64,000 nt of DNA from G964291335 sp964291335. GTDB taxonomy: Bacteria > Chloroflexota > Dehalococcoidia > Lucifugimonadales > UBA3495. Under the pieces are notes generated by a model. The model made no database searches. It was not told the DNA's origin and saw only the letters and a program-made list of their open reading frames with translations. Shown one piece after another: positions 32,740-41,295 of this stretch. The translations under genes and the position numbers were made by a program. The stretch spans positions 186,001 to 250,000 of the forward strand of contig OZ219749.1 of the NCBI GenBank assembly GCA_964291335.2, read 5' to 3'. Within the stretch, counting starts at the first letter, position 1. Every line of letters starts with the position of its first letter.

Positions 32740-33803
32740 TGCGCCGGGTCTGGCAGGGTGAACCGGTTCGGCCGGCAAAGGATATTCTGGATGATGAACG
32801 CAGGCGTCGGGCGGCCCGCAACCGGTTCCGCTGGTACTGGCCGGTCAGCTGGTTCCGGGGTCGCCGGGGCCTTTTTGTCGCGCTCGGCCTCTTTGTCGGT
32901 ATCGGGATTTACCTCGCGCTGGACGGTTCCTTTGCCGGACGCTGGTTGCCGGGTTCGACCCCGGAAGTTCCGGTTGCGGGGGCGGATGTTCCCCTGGAGT
33001 TGGTGCCGGGTCGGAATCTGACCGCGGTGGAGTATGTCCGGGCCAGCCGGTTCGGCCGGCCGATGGGAATGGGCGCCGGCGGACTGCCCGTTATCGAAGT
33101 AAAAGGAACTTCCCAAATCCGGGAAATGACGCCGGTGGAAATGGCTTTTGACAGCCCTGAGTACGCCGAATGGTCCGGGTTCCGGGACGTAATGTGGCGG
33201 CCCGGCCCCCAGGGGTTGGGGCTATGGTGGCCGGATCAGACGGAGCGGACCGCGGTTCAGCCGGATGTCGGTTTCACCCGGGTTCGCTGGGCTGACAAGC
33301 AGAGTCGGGAATTGAACTACGCTCTTTCCGCATTGAGTTATTCCCTGGACGTTCTGGCCCAGGTCGATTTCGACCCTTGGCGGCCCGGAGTAGGGGAGCG
33401 GGCCCTTTACCCGCTGGCCGGTTTTTCGGAGCGGTATCCCCTGGTCAGGTACCGGCAATGGGCGCTGATTCCCGGGGAGTGGGTCTGCGACGTTGAACTG
33501 GACGCGGCAATGAACGAGGGAATTACCCTGGGATGTCCGGGCGTTCCGGTATCGGATTTGCTCAGTGATTCCTGGCGGCAGGTGGGAACGGTCTATGACC
33601 GGATACGGCGCATTGGGCTTGTTCTGGCGCTGCTTGACGGGATGAACAGCCGGGAACGGGATGAGTCTGGGCTGGAGCAGGAAGTCGTCTTCCGGCTGGA
33701 GGATCTGCTGCCGGAAGTCCGGAAGCTGGATGCCGCAGTGGAACGGTTGTCGGTGGAGTCCCGGCGGCAGGGCAATCCGATCGATACCCGTTTTGATTGG
33801 TAA
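32736..33803 (+). CDS. Single-pass membrane protein of the surface operon
   Basis: 355 residues. A membrane helix (about residues 47-67, GLFVALGLFVGIGIYLAL) follows a positively charged N-terminal part. The extracellular domain has WSGFRDVMWRPGPQGLGLWW and helical ends. Not recognised. Confidence 0.55.
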   Translation: MMRRVWQGEPVRPAKDILDDERRRRAARNRFRWYWPVSWFRGRRGLFVALGLFVGIGIYLALDGSFAGRWLPGSTPEVPVAGADVPLELVPGRNLTAVEYVRASRFGRPMGMGAGGLPVIEVKGTSQIREMTPVEMAFDSPEYAEWSGFRDVMWRPGPQGLGLWWPDQTERTAVQPDVGFTRVRWADKQSRELNYALSALSYSLDVLAQVDFDPWRPGVGERALYPLAGFSERYPLVRYRQWALIPGEWVCDVELDAAMNEGITLGCPGVPVSDLLSDSWRQVGTVYDRIRRIGLVLALLDGMNSRERDESGLEQEVVFRLEDLLPEVRKLDAAVERLSVESRRQGNPIDTRFDW

Positions 33804-33819
33804 ATCCGGGGGGGTGAAG

Positions 33820-34740
33820 ATGATTCTTGCCGGAGGCCGCTTCAGGGCGGCTTTTCTTTTATGGCCGGGGGTTTCCCTGCTGCTGTTTTCGGCCGCCGGC
33901 TGCGGCGCTGTGCTGGACTATTTTAACCTGGGTTCCAATGCGCCGCCTGGGCCGGCTCCCCGGCGGCCGGCGGTTACGGTTCCGCCGGAAACTCCCGTAT
34001 TTTCTCTGGTGGACGAATTCGGCCCCGGTTCCGGAGGCAATTCGGTGCTGGCGCTGGCCGAGCGGGAGGAGTTGCAGCGGCTCAGGGCGGAGCACGCCGC
34101 GCTGATTGATTCCATTCCCACTAGGGTTCCCGAATCGGTCGATTCTCCGGATGACGGAGTGGTGGTTGAAGGCTCGGCGGAAGTGGCGGAAGTGGATGCC
34201 AGGGCGGATGCCGTCGTGGCCCGGGTGCTGGCGCATCCTGACGGCATCCCCTTGCCGGACGCAGTAGGGGAGAACTGGTTTGATCCCGACGCCGGAATTG
34301 ATTTTTTCCGGGCCAGCGGCGGGGACTGGACCGAGCGTTCCGTACGGCGGAATCACACTCACCGGGGATTATTCTACTATGAGGATTACCCTGACGGGGT
34401 GCCTCATTTTGCCGATGAGAGCATTTACCCCCAGCTCAGCCGGGAACTGGCTTTTGCCGGCGCCCGGGTATTGCCCCTGCTGGGCGATCCGGCGCCGGAG
34501 ATGATTGAGGAATTGACCGGAAGGCTGGGCTGGGAATTGCGGGATGCTCCGGGGCCGGTGATTAACCTGTGGAGCCGTATCCGCCGAAGTTCCGGCGGAG
34601 AACTGCAGGTTTATGTGATTGCCGGAGTGATGGAACTGCAAGTGGTTTCGCTGGGAGACCGTTACCCCGGCGGTGAGGAGATTGAGTATCTGCTGCCCGG
34701 GCCGTGGATTGGCCCGGTCGTGGTGGAACGCGTGGATTAG
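33820..34740 (+). CDS. Lipoprotein, last gene of the surface operon
   Basis: 306 residues from ATG 33820 (GGGGGGTGAAG upstream). Lipobox LFSAAGC (Cys about 28), a Pro-rich linker, then a helical segment (VLALAEREELQRLRAEHAAL) and a C-terminal domain of mixed structure ending PGPWIGPVVVERVD. Its stop overlaps the stop of the convergent DndB-like gene. Function unknown. Confidence 0.58.
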   Translation: MILAGGRFRAAFLLWPGVSLLLFSAAGCGAVLDYFNLGSNAPPGPAPRRPAVTVPPETPVFSLVDEFGPGSGGNSVLALAEREELQRLRAEHAALIDSIPTRVPESVDSPDDGVVVEGSAEVAEVDARADAVVARVLAHPDGIPLPDAVGENWFDPDAGIDFFRASGGDWTERSVRRNHTHRGLFYYEDYPDGVPHFADESIYPQLSRELAFAGARVLPLLGDPAPEMIEELTGRLGWELRDAPGPVINLWSRIRRSSGGELQVYVIAGVMELQVVSLGDRYPGGEEIEYLLPGPWIGPVVVERVD

Positions 34741-35235
34741 TGATTTGCCTGGTTCAGGTCGTCGAATAATCGCTTTGTTCTTTCCTGTCCCTCCGGGGAT
34801 TTATCATGCCGTACCAGTACCAGGATCAGGTCGTCGTTTTTCAGGTCCCCGCTGCCGGATTCGATGGTTTGTCGCACCGATTCCATTTGGTTATGTCCGG
34901 TGAGCAGGAACAGTTCGGTGGTTGGGTTGAAGCGGAGTATACCCATATCCATGGTATTGGGGGGGGGGGGGGAATATCTGGTCCGGTTCATCTATTTCCA
35001 GGGAAATGAATCCCGGGTTTTCCCCGGCGACGGCCACAATCAGGGGACTCAGGAATCGCTCGTCCTGCCGGAGATATTGGACCATTGATTCGATCCGTTC
35101 CCGGTCGGGTTCCGGCTGGAGTTCGCCCAGGGGTCTGAGGGTTTTCACTGCCTGCCCGGCTTTCATCGTGGTCAGGTAGTATTCGAGGTCTCCGAAACTG
35201 CCTTTGATTGCGGTGGTGAGGGTAATTCCGGTCAT
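34737..35235 (-). CDS. DndB/DGQHR-like protein, frameshifted at a poly-G tract
   Basis: Starts at ATG 35235 (AGGAG upstream) as MTGITLTTAIKGSFGDLEYY, continues RIESMVQYLRQDERFLSPLI and FISLEIDEPDQIFPPPP. The 14-G tract (34959-34972) then shifts the frame. In the next frame it resumes TMDMGILRF, LFLLTGHNQMESVRQTIES and ends KRLFDDLNQANH. Removing one G restores one ~165-residue protein. The layout (early Y-Y-x-x-x-M, a central loop equivalent to DGQHR, late LFxDLN) matches DGQHR/DndB proteins, which in Dnd systems regulate phosphorothioation. The DGQHR residues themselves are replaced by TGHNQ and the protein ends early, so function is uncertain. Confidence 0.6.
34959..34972. repeat. Poly-G tract (14 G) inside the DndB-like gene
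   Basis: Encodes consecutive prolines on the minus strand. At 14 bases the gene is out of frame; 13 or 16 would restore it. Confidence 0.85.
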
Positions 35236-35274
35236 TCGGTTTCTCCTGTCGGTTTTTTCGGGCGAGGGTATTTG

Positions 35275-35382
35275 ATGGCTGGCAGGGTGCAGGTCATACG
35301 GGATTTCCGGGATGTGCATTTCCTGGGGTTGGACCTGATTGTGGTCGTGGTTCTGACTTCGCTTTTTGCCGCGTGGCTGTAG
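35275..35382 (+). CDS. 35-residue membrane peptide
   Basis: ATG 35275 follows GAGGG. The product AGRVQVIRDFRDVHFLGLDL continues into a hydrophobic helix ending LFAAWL. No family. Confidence 0.35.
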   Translation: MAGRVQVIRDFRDVHFLGLDLIVVVVLTSLFAAWL

Positions 35383-35531
35383 TTTTCCGATAGTGGTTCA
35401 TCCGTGTTGATCGAGACGATCGGCTTACGTAAAGGAGCTTGCTACGGGACGCTTGCGGCAGTCAGCGGAGTTATGGCCGGTTTCACAATGATTGTAACCG
35501 TATTGGTATAACTTCACCGGTTAGGAGGGAG

Positions 35532-35672
35532 TTGGACATTACGAAGCGGCAGCAGGTTCTGACGGCGTTAGCTGGGGGCGTGGCGGTGCTGATTGTGGTA
35601 TTCCCGGTGGGGCTGGTGTTCAGTCATCTGTTGGAGCGTTGGTTTTGGGCGCGGTTCTATCAGCGGGGGTAG
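35532..35672 (+). CDS. 46-residue single-pass membrane peptide
   Basis: AGGAGG at 35523-35528 precedes TTG 35532. The product is a short basic N-terminus and one helix (VLTALAGGVAVLIVVFPVGL), ending RFYQRG. It is two bases upstream of the Cys-rich gene at 35675. Confidence 0.5.
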   Translation: MDITKRQQVLTALAGGVAVLIVVFPVGLVFSHLLERWFWARFYQRG

Positions 35673-35674
35673 TT

Positions 35675-36091
35675 ATGGACTTCATATGTTCCGAGGGTGC
35701 AGCGCGGACTTGCCGGTGTGCAGCGGTGGCTTGCCTGGAGTGTCGGCTGTGCGCCGAGGTGCGCTGGTTGGTGCAGGCGCATAAGCTGGCGCAGGCTGTG
35801 GTGCGATTTCCCGACCGGCCTGATACCTTTTCCGATTTTTACCGGCCTTATTTTGCCTCTGGCGCAGGCGTCGGCGCGGAAAAATGCCCGGCGCTGGCCG
35901 GGTTCCTGGTGGAAGTGGCCGGTGGGGTTGGTATCCCGCTGGCCAGCAGGCCGGGCAAATCCGGCGCTCTCCGGATTCCTCTTTTCACGCGCCTTCAGAG
36001 TTGCCGATGTCGGGATTCCGATGTCGGCGGTGTCCACCAGGGGGGGTACATGGGGGTGCGAAATCCCTATTCGATGGGCGGCTTGAGATGA
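35675..36091 (+). CDS. Cys-rich unknown protein
   Basis: 138 residues starting MDFICSEGAARTCRCAAVAC. Eight Cys occur in the first 30 residues, suggesting a metal site. The last ~35 residues fall into a short tandem repeat (see 36036-36160) and may be read-through into non-coding sequence. Coding status is moderate only. Confidence 0.4.
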   Translation: MDFICSEGAARTCRCAAVACLECRLCAEVRWLVQAHKLAQAVVRFPDRPDTFSDFYRPYFASGAGVGAEKCPALAGFLVEVAGGVGIPLASRPGKSGALRIPLFTRLQSCRCRDSDVGGVHQGGYMGVRNPYSMGGLR

Positions 36092-36160
36092 ACAAAAAAC
36101 GGCCTTTTTACCAGGTGGGGTTACATGGGGGTACGAAAATTGTATGCAAAGGGCGGCTTA
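36036..36160. repeat. Two ~50-bp direct repeats, 74 bp apart
   Basis: Units at 36036-36086 and 36110-36160 share ACCAG, TACATGGGGGT, CGAAA and GGGCGGCTT. A third, weaker unit may follow near 36250-36320 (GGGGGGTCGTAGGGGGGTCC and a GGCGGCT). No gene is recognised from 36092 to 36397. Confidence 0.45.
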
Positions 36161-36397
36161 ATTCGTCATTTTGCCTGAGGGCAGTAAAAGTTGTTCCGGC
36201 GTATTGCGCTTACACGGCAATCGGCGGCTGAAGTTGACCAATCGGCATTTTCAGGGGGGTCGTAGGGGGGTCCTTGTATAAGAGAATGAACCGGAATACA
36301 GCGTGATAGGCGGCTCAAAATGACTTCCCGGTTTTCCGGGGGTTCCGGTCTCCGGTCAGGGGTTGTCGGCAGTGGCCGGGGTTTCCCGGTGGGGGGG

Positions 36398-36673
36398 TTA
36401 GAAGGCGCCGTCTGGGGGATCTGAGTTGTCCATTATTTCGTTCCATTGTCCCTGTACAAGGTCTGCGGTTTCCGCCAGGAGTTCCCGGAGCATTTGGTGA
36501 TATTTGGGTCTGGTGGACAGCAGGATTTGGGCGTTTCTCCGGGTTTCCGGGGTGGAACCGGAAATGCTGTCCAGCATAACGCAGGCCGCTTCTGCCATTA
36601 CTCCGGCCCAATGGCCGTAGTAAGGCAATGGTTCATCCTGGTATATGGCTGCCAGCAAGTCCTGTCCGGTCAT
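36398..36673 (-). CDS. Small helical protein (paralogue of 39845-40123)
   Basis: 91 residues starting MTGQDLLAAIYQDEPLPYYG. The second copy starts MTGQQILAALYQGQEMPYTG. Both are helical throughout and end in an acidic tail. No known family. It sits downstream of a ribbon-helix-helix gene. Confidence 0.55.
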   Translation of the reverse strand: MTGQDLLAAIYQDEPLPYYGHWAGVMAEAACVMLDSISGSTPETRRNAQILLSTRPKYHQMLRELLAETADLVQGQWNEIMDNSDPPDGAF

Positions 36674-36744
36674 ATATGGCCCCCCCTGGGGGTGAAAGAT
36701 TCGGGTTGCGCGGTTTATGGTGTCGGGTCTGGCAGGTTGTCCAG

Positions 36745-36885
36745 TCAATGCCCGATAGCGCGGCGGATGGCTTCCGGTTTAGAAATGCCTTGGGCTGCCG
36801 CCTGTTTTTCCAGGTCGGCCCAGTCGGCTAGGTCGATACGGATAGAAATGATCTTGGCGAATCCGGTGTTGGCAGTTCGGCGCAT
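36745..36885 (-). CDS. Ribbon-helix-helix (CopG-like) DNA-binding protein
   Basis: 46 residues starting MRRTANTGFAKIISIRIDLA. The strand KIISIRIDL followed by helices ADWADLEKQAAAQGISKPEA and IRRAI is the CopG/Arc fold. Such proteins often autoregulate a toxin-antitoxin pair or a mobile-element gene. The next gene downstream (36398-36673) would be the natural partner, but it shows no toxin motif. Confidence 0.6.
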   Translation of the reverse strand: MRRTANTGFAKIISIRIDLADWADLEKQAAAQGISKPEAIRRAIGH

Positions 36886-37005
36886 AGAAATTACTCTGGA
36901 ACATTTCTTCGTGTGTGTGAAATTGGAACTGCTGCTGCCGTCAACCGCTGATTTGCCCGTTTCGGTTCAGGGTTTCCTAACCCCGGGGTGGCAGCCCCCC
37001 GGGGT

Positions 37006-37096
37006 CGGTCTGCCCCCGCGCCTGCGGGGAAACTCCGGCCAGCCTGTCCGGAAAAGTCAGCGATTGCCGGTCTACCCCCGCGCCTGCGGGGAAACT
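37006..37096. CRISPR. Two-repeat type I-E-like mini-CRISPR
   Basis: Two 28-29-bp repeats (37006-37034 and 37068-37096) share CGGTCT, CCCCCGCGCCTGCGGGG and AAACT with one mismatch (G/A at the seventh base). They enclose one spacer of 33 bases. The CCCCGC..GCGGGG hairpin and the lengths are those of type I-E arrays. No cas gene is present in the window. Confidence 0.55.
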
Positions 37097-37329
37097 GCTG
37101 CCACTATCAGAATACCACCGGGTCAGCAATGGCGCGAGTAATCTGCTGTGGAAGCGGCGAAGTAGGGAACCCTGAAAACGATTTGTTGGTCGTCGTAGAG
37201 GCCGGTGCGGGAATTGATGTTGCAGTCGTAGTCGGGACTGGCCCAGTCAGGTCAGTGGGTGTCGGTATATGGACTGACCTTCGGCGATGTGGCCGTGGCC
37301 TCAGGCCGCGCATGGGGGAGCAGGGATAA

Positions 37330-37551
37330 TCAACTACCTGAAGGGCTGAAAATCGGTCTGAAAACGGCTGACGGAAGGCGTGGCAATGCCCTGGGGAAGT
37401 TCCAGGGCATAGTTTTGTAGTTTGGGGGCTGAGTCCCGGCCGGGTCAGGGTTTCTTTGCCAGGTATTCACAGGCGGCAATGACGGCGCGTATCGCCGGTG
37501 GCAGCGTGTCTGTCCGGCCGCTGGCGGTGCAGTCGGTGTTTTCATTTCCAT
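37330..37551 (-). CDS. Possible small protein
   Basis: 73 residues with AAGGAG just before ATG 37551. The sequence is Pro/Arg-rich. An overlapping frame ends PPAIRAVIAACEYLAKKP, which looks more protein-like but lacks a start. One of the two may be real, or the two may be one frameshifted gene. Confidence 0.25.
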   Translation of the reverse strand: MEMKTPTAPPAAGQTRCHRRYAPSLPPVNTWQRNPDPAGTQPPNYKTMPWNFPRALPRLPSAVFRPIFSPSGS

Positions 37552-37560
37552 TCTCCTTCG

Positions 37561-37893
37561 TCAGTGTAAATGGGTGCGGGTGCAGCCGAAGAAGAAGTTC
37601 CACAGTATGTACAGGGTGATGCTGATACCGGCAATGAGTAAAGCCGTCATTGCCAGTGCTAATATGGCTTGGTAGAAGGGGGCAATCACTATGCCGAGCA
37701 GAATGGGCACCAGCCAATGTTCCCTTGTTACCTGCGTGGTCTTTTTCAGCCAGTCGGGGATTTTAACGGTTGGTTCGGCGATGCCCCTCTTCTTGTTATT
37801 TTTCAGGATATAGAGTTGCAGCGGGATAAAGGCGGCGAGCATGGCAAGTGGGATTAACCAAAGGGCCGGGTGAGGCCAGTGGAGTGCAGGCAT
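37561..37893 (-). CDS. Three-helix membrane protein
   Basis: 110 residues with AAGGAG upstream. Hydrophobic segments at about residues 10-30 (LWLIPLAMLAAFIPLQLYIL), 60-75 and 78-100. The loop between carries PDWLKKTTQVTREHW. No family. Confidence 0.55.
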   Translation of the reverse strand: MPALHWPHPALWLIPLAMLAAFIPLQLYILKNNKKRGIAEPTVKIPDWLKKTTQVTREHWLVPILLGIVIAPFYQAILALAMTALLIAGISITLYILWNFFFGCTRTHLH

Positions 37894-38021
37894 ATCGTTT
37901 AACTCCTTCAGATAAAGCTGCCGGAACCGGGGTTCCAGGGAAAGGTTCCGGCAGCCGTTGCTTCAGAGTTTTATGCTGCGGTTGGCGATGTACCCGCAGT
38001 CGGCGCAGCGCAGCTGGCGGG

Positions 38022-39074
38022 TTACCGGATCACGGCGATTTCTTCCCGGTAGGTGTCTGGCGACCAGTTTTCCGGGTCCGGGGTTGGGGGGCCAATCCCG
38101 ATAATGCAATGGTCCCAGTCGGTTTTGATCAGTGCAGCATTTTCTCCGTTTACCAGGAATTGGGAGATTTGCCCGCCTGGGCCGGCACGGCAGAGCGCTT
38201 CGTAGTTGGCGAAGATAACCGAGGGATTCCCGTCGGCGCGGACTTCCCCAATGTCGGGGGCGCCGGCCAGGTTTAACGGTCCGGTCCATTCGGCAGCCCC
38301 GACGGTCAGGGAATCAAGCTTTGGCAGATGTATCGGGTCGGCCATTGTCAGCTGGTGGGCGTAAAGCTCCAGGGTTTCCAGGGTCGGCGGCAGTCCGGAC
38401 TTTCCGATGGTTATTTCTTCAGATCCGTGTGCGCGCAGGTTTCTGAGCGAGGCAGGGCCGTCCAGCGAACCTGTTCCGATGTGCCAGGGTTTGCCGGTTG
38501 TTACTTCCAGGGTCTCCAGCCTGGACAGGTCGGCAAAGGCTCCCGGCGGTGGGGCTTCGTTCAGTGTCAGGCTTAACCTGGTAAGCTCGGTAAGTCCTGC
38601 CAGGTCTTCGGGGCGGATTTGGGCAGCGGCGATTTCCAGTTCCTGAATTCGCACCAGGTCTTCGTCCGTTATCATCCGGCAGAATCCGCCGCCGTTGGGA
38701 TAGAACCACCGGATAAGGGTTTGCTGAACGGTCGGCGTCCGGTTGCAGATATTCATGCGGCGTGATCCGGAAGGCGAGGGGTCTTCGTCCGGCACCGGGA
38801 GGATCTGCCATTCCAATTCCGGTTGTTCGTCCCACAGTTCCGGTGGCATTTCCTGTTCCCCGGGCGGTTCGTTGCCCGACGGGTTGAAGGGTTGTCTTAA
38901 ATCGCCGGACAATACGTTGCCAGCTCCTTCCGGGGGATCTGTTATGACCAATCTGCCGGGGTCGGTTTGTTCCACCGACGGCGCTCCCGCCGGCCGGATG
39001 CCGCAGCCGGTGGCGCCCAGCAATGCCAGCAGGCCGATCAGGGCAGTGATGGTTAACAGTGTCAGTTTGATCAT
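38022..39074 (-). CDS. Leucine-rich-repeat lipoprotein 2
   Basis: 350 residues with AGGAGG upstream. Lipobox LLALLGATGC (Cys about 24), Pro-rich linker, then LRR-like strands (LVRIQELEIAAAQI, LTELTRLSLTLNE, LSRLETLEVTTGK, LETLELYAHQL, LPKLDSLTVGAAEW). A CNRTP segment before the repeats is shared with paralogue 3. Surface protein of unknown ligand. Confidence 0.75.
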   Translation of the reverse strand: MIKLTLLTITALIGLLALLGATGCGIRPAGAPSVEQTDPGRLVITDPPEGAGNVLSGDLRQPFNPSGNEPPGEQEMPPELWDEQPELEWQILPVPDEDPSPSGSRRMNICNRTPTVQQTLIRWFYPNGGGFCRMITDEDLVRIQELEIAAAQIRPEDLAGLTELTRLSLTLNEAPPPGAFADLSRLETLEVTTGKPWHIGTGSLDGPASLRNLRAHGSEEITIGKSGLPPTLETLELYAHQLTMADPIHLPKLDSLTVGAAEWTGPLNLAGAPDIGEVRADGNPSVIFANYEALCRAGPGGQISQFLVNGENAALIKTDWDHCIIGIGPPTPDPENWSPDTYREEIAVIR

Positions 39075-39720
39075 CGGTTGACCTCCTTTGGTTGGCAGGA
39101 ATCCTGGCAGGGCGGGTCAGGCGCACTGTTGTCAGAGTAAGCGGTAACGGAACGGCTTTGCCCACACAGAAGTGGTTGCGGTGGCGTGGGGGTGTCGGCG
39201 CGGGGATTCCGGGCATTGCTGATATGCCGGTGGGACATGTCGGGGATATGGGCTTAAGTGGCGGAAATGGGGTGATTCAGTTGGTCTGTGGGTAGTTCTG
39301 TCGCTCTGAGAGGCGAAATAAGGGCAATTCCCAGGATGGGGTAAAGTACCCCCGACTGCCCGGCTCGAAGGTCCGGGATTCTCCTTGTGTCCGCAGACAA
39401 TGCGCTGGCGGCGCCGGGCGCGGGTCAGTTGCCGGAGCCGGTGATACTGGTAGGGGGTTGGAGCTTCGGGCGGCCGGATTTTCCTTGAGGGATAAGCTCC
39501 GGTGCATAGTCGGGATAGAACTGAAAGGAGGAGTGTCCGGAGGTAGAAAGGGAAAAGGTAAAGTAAGTGGTAATGGAACCGTTTGTGGTGGTAGTGGCAA
39601 CACTGTGGATATTGGGGGTATTGGATTTGGCGCCGTTGGGATTGGGGTTGCTGGGGATGCTGGGGATGGCAGTAGTAATCCGGCTGAAGGAAGCGGGTAA
39701 TGGATAGGAGGATGGCTGCT
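39075..39720. other. Intergenic, nothing recognised
   Basis: About 650 bases. Frames here are Pro/Ser/Thr-rich on the minus strand and Gly-rich on the plus strand, typical of chance frames in G/T-biased DNA. Confidence 0.4.
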
Positions 39721-39838
39721 CATAGTATTCTCTGCCCAATATCGTCAGTTCGATGTCTTTGCGGGTGGCGCTTTCGGCAGTCATTCCGTCTATGGCGGTT
39801 TCAATAGATCCGGCCAGCGTTTCGGCGGCTGTCCCGGT
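39721..39838 (-). pseudogene. Truncated tandem copy of the gene at 39845-40123
   Basis: About 115 bases closely match 39960-40075 (shared product ...MTAESATRKDIELTILGREY against MTAEGANREDIELMILNREY). The homology then stops and the frame runs into unrelated Pro/Ser-rich sequence. It is a partial duplication directly behind the intact gene. Confidence 0.6.
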
Positions 39839-39844
39839 GTGTTA

Positions 39845-40123
39845 TCACTGCCGGATTACCCCATCCGCCATGTCCGTTTGTTTCCTGAATTCATCCCATA
39901 TCATCTCAATCTCGGCTGCAGCGGAATCCAGAATATCCCGCAATGTCTGCTTATAGTATTCCCTGTTTAATATCATTAGTTCGATATCTTCCCGGTTGGC
40001 GCCTTCGGCAGTCATTCTGTCTATGGTGGTCTCAATACATCTGGCCAGCGTTTTGGCGATTGCCCCGGTGTAAGGCATTTCCTGCCCCTGGTACAGGGCT
40101 GCGAGGATTTGTTGTCCGGTCAT
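39845..40123 (-). CDS. Small helical protein (paralogue of 36398-36673)
   Basis: 92 residues with AAGGTG before ATG 40123. Begins MTGQQILAALYQGQEMPYTG and is helical throughout. Function unknown; three related sequences (two full, one partial) lie within 4 kb. Confidence 0.55.
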   Translation of the reverse strand: MTGQQILAALYQGQEMPYTGAIAKTLARCIETTIDRMTAEGANREDIELMILNREYYKQTLRDILDSAAAEIEMIWDEFRKQTDMADGVIRQ

Positions 40124-40282
40124 TCACTTTCACCTTTTGATTGCCGGGTATGGGCTGCCGGTAATCCGGCGCCGGTTTCCGGGTTTCACACCAGGCGCCG
40201 CCGGGCTTTGGCTCTCCGGGTTCACAGGGGGGTATGTTTCAGGTTGGTATGCCGAAGGTATTGCCGGGCCGGGCGCCGACGC

Positions 40283-40540
40283 TTACTCCTCAGGCTTTTT
40301 GCGCAAGGCTGCAGGCGGGTTAGCGGCGGGGTGGTTCCAGTTGGGCTTTAGCCGGGCAATTTCCCGGGCGAAAGCTTCGTCTCCGCCGGTTTCCCGGATT
40401 GCCCGAAGGCGGCGTTCTTCGTTCTTGATCCGGGTTACCCACTCCGGCTCAAGGTCATTGGGCGCTTTGCCGCTGGCATTGGCGGATTCCATTATTGTCT
40501 CCCGGTTTGGCTTCTTGCGGATTTGTGTTATCTGTTCCAC
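40283..40540 (-). CDS. Small charged protein
   Basis: 85 residues from GTG 40540, or 69 from the internal ATG. Helical, with WVTRIKNEERRLRAIRETGG and LKPNWNHPA. No family or clear ribosome site. Confidence 0.35.
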   Translation of the reverse strand: MEQITQIRKKPNRETIMESANASGKAPNDLEPEWVTRIKNEERRLRAIRETGGDEAFAREIARLKPNWNHPAANPPAALRKKPEE

Positions 40541-40571
40541 CGGTTAATTCGTGAGGGGTGTGGCAAGGACA

Positions 40572-41258
40572 TTATCCATTGTCCGGTGGGCGGTGGACAA
40601 CGGCTTCCGGCTGGTGGTTTTTGACTATGCGTATGCCTTCCCAGATTGTTTTCCGTTTTCCCTGGCTTCTTTTGATTATGGATACCGCGTCGGGGTAAGT
40701 CTCGGTGATTATCCGGTTGAGTATGGTTTGGTGAACCTTTGCGCCGAGTTCGCCGGTGATTACCCGCCAGACCTGTTTCACCGGGGCTCTGCCGTTGGGG
40801 TCGGTGGTGAGGATGCGTCCGACAGTTCTCCGGATGTCGTCAGTGTCGGCGGTGGGGGCTTTATCCCAGTCGGGGTCATTCGGCTGTTTCCGGGTCAGGA
40901 GTGGAGGCTGCCAGGCTTCGGGCAGATGATGGATGGTCCAAGTCAGCGCCGGCTGGGGTCGGAAGGTTACCAGAGCTTTTTGGGGTTGGCAGTCCGGGGT
41001 GCAGGCGCCTTCGGCTTCGGCGATAACGTCGGCGTTGCCGGCGTGGCAGCAGTGGGCGCACTGCCAGCCGGTGATGCAGTCGGGCTGCCCCAGGTATTGG
41101 TGGATCGTGGCCAAGGGTTTGGCGCGGTCAGCGGGTATGCGGTCGGCATAGGCGGCGCAGATTATGCAGAGCAGGGGTTTCCCCGGGGTTGGGAGGGTTT
41201 CAGTGTATTTGACGGCGGTGGCGGATGTGTGTGGGAGCATTGCGGTTATTTCCTGCAT
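40572..41258 (-). CDS. Unknown protein with Cys/His clusters
   Basis: 228 residues. Cysteine groups LLCIICAAYADR, WQCAHCCHAGNAD and GACTPDCQPQKA suggest one or two zinc-binding sites. The C-terminal half (RTVGRILTTDPNGRAPVKQV, HQTILNRIITETYPDAV) could be a helical DNA-binding region. Not recognised. Confidence 0.5.
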   Translation of the reverse strand: MQEITAMLPHTSATAVKYTETLPTPGKPLLCIICAAYADRIPADRAKPLATIHQYLGQPDCITGWQCAHCCHAGNADVIAEAEGACTPDCQPQKALVTFRPQPALTWTIHHLPEAWQPPLLTRKQPNDPDWDKAPTADTDDIRRTVGRILTTDPNGRAPVKQVWRVITGELGAKVHQTILNRIITETYPDAVSIIKRSQGKRKTIWEGIRIVKNHQPEAVVHRPPDNG

Positions 41259-41295
41259 TTGGGGGTAGGATTGCAGGGTTCGGGTTTTGCGGGAT

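Noticed and set aside
18343..36091. A complete conjugative type IV secretion system.
   Set aside because: Only pilin-like and generic surface genes are seen. No VirB4, VirD4, VirB6-type or relaxase gene is recognisable in the window.
37006..37096. A full CRISPR-Cas locus.
   Set aside because: Only two repeats and one spacer, and no cas gene anywhere in the window.
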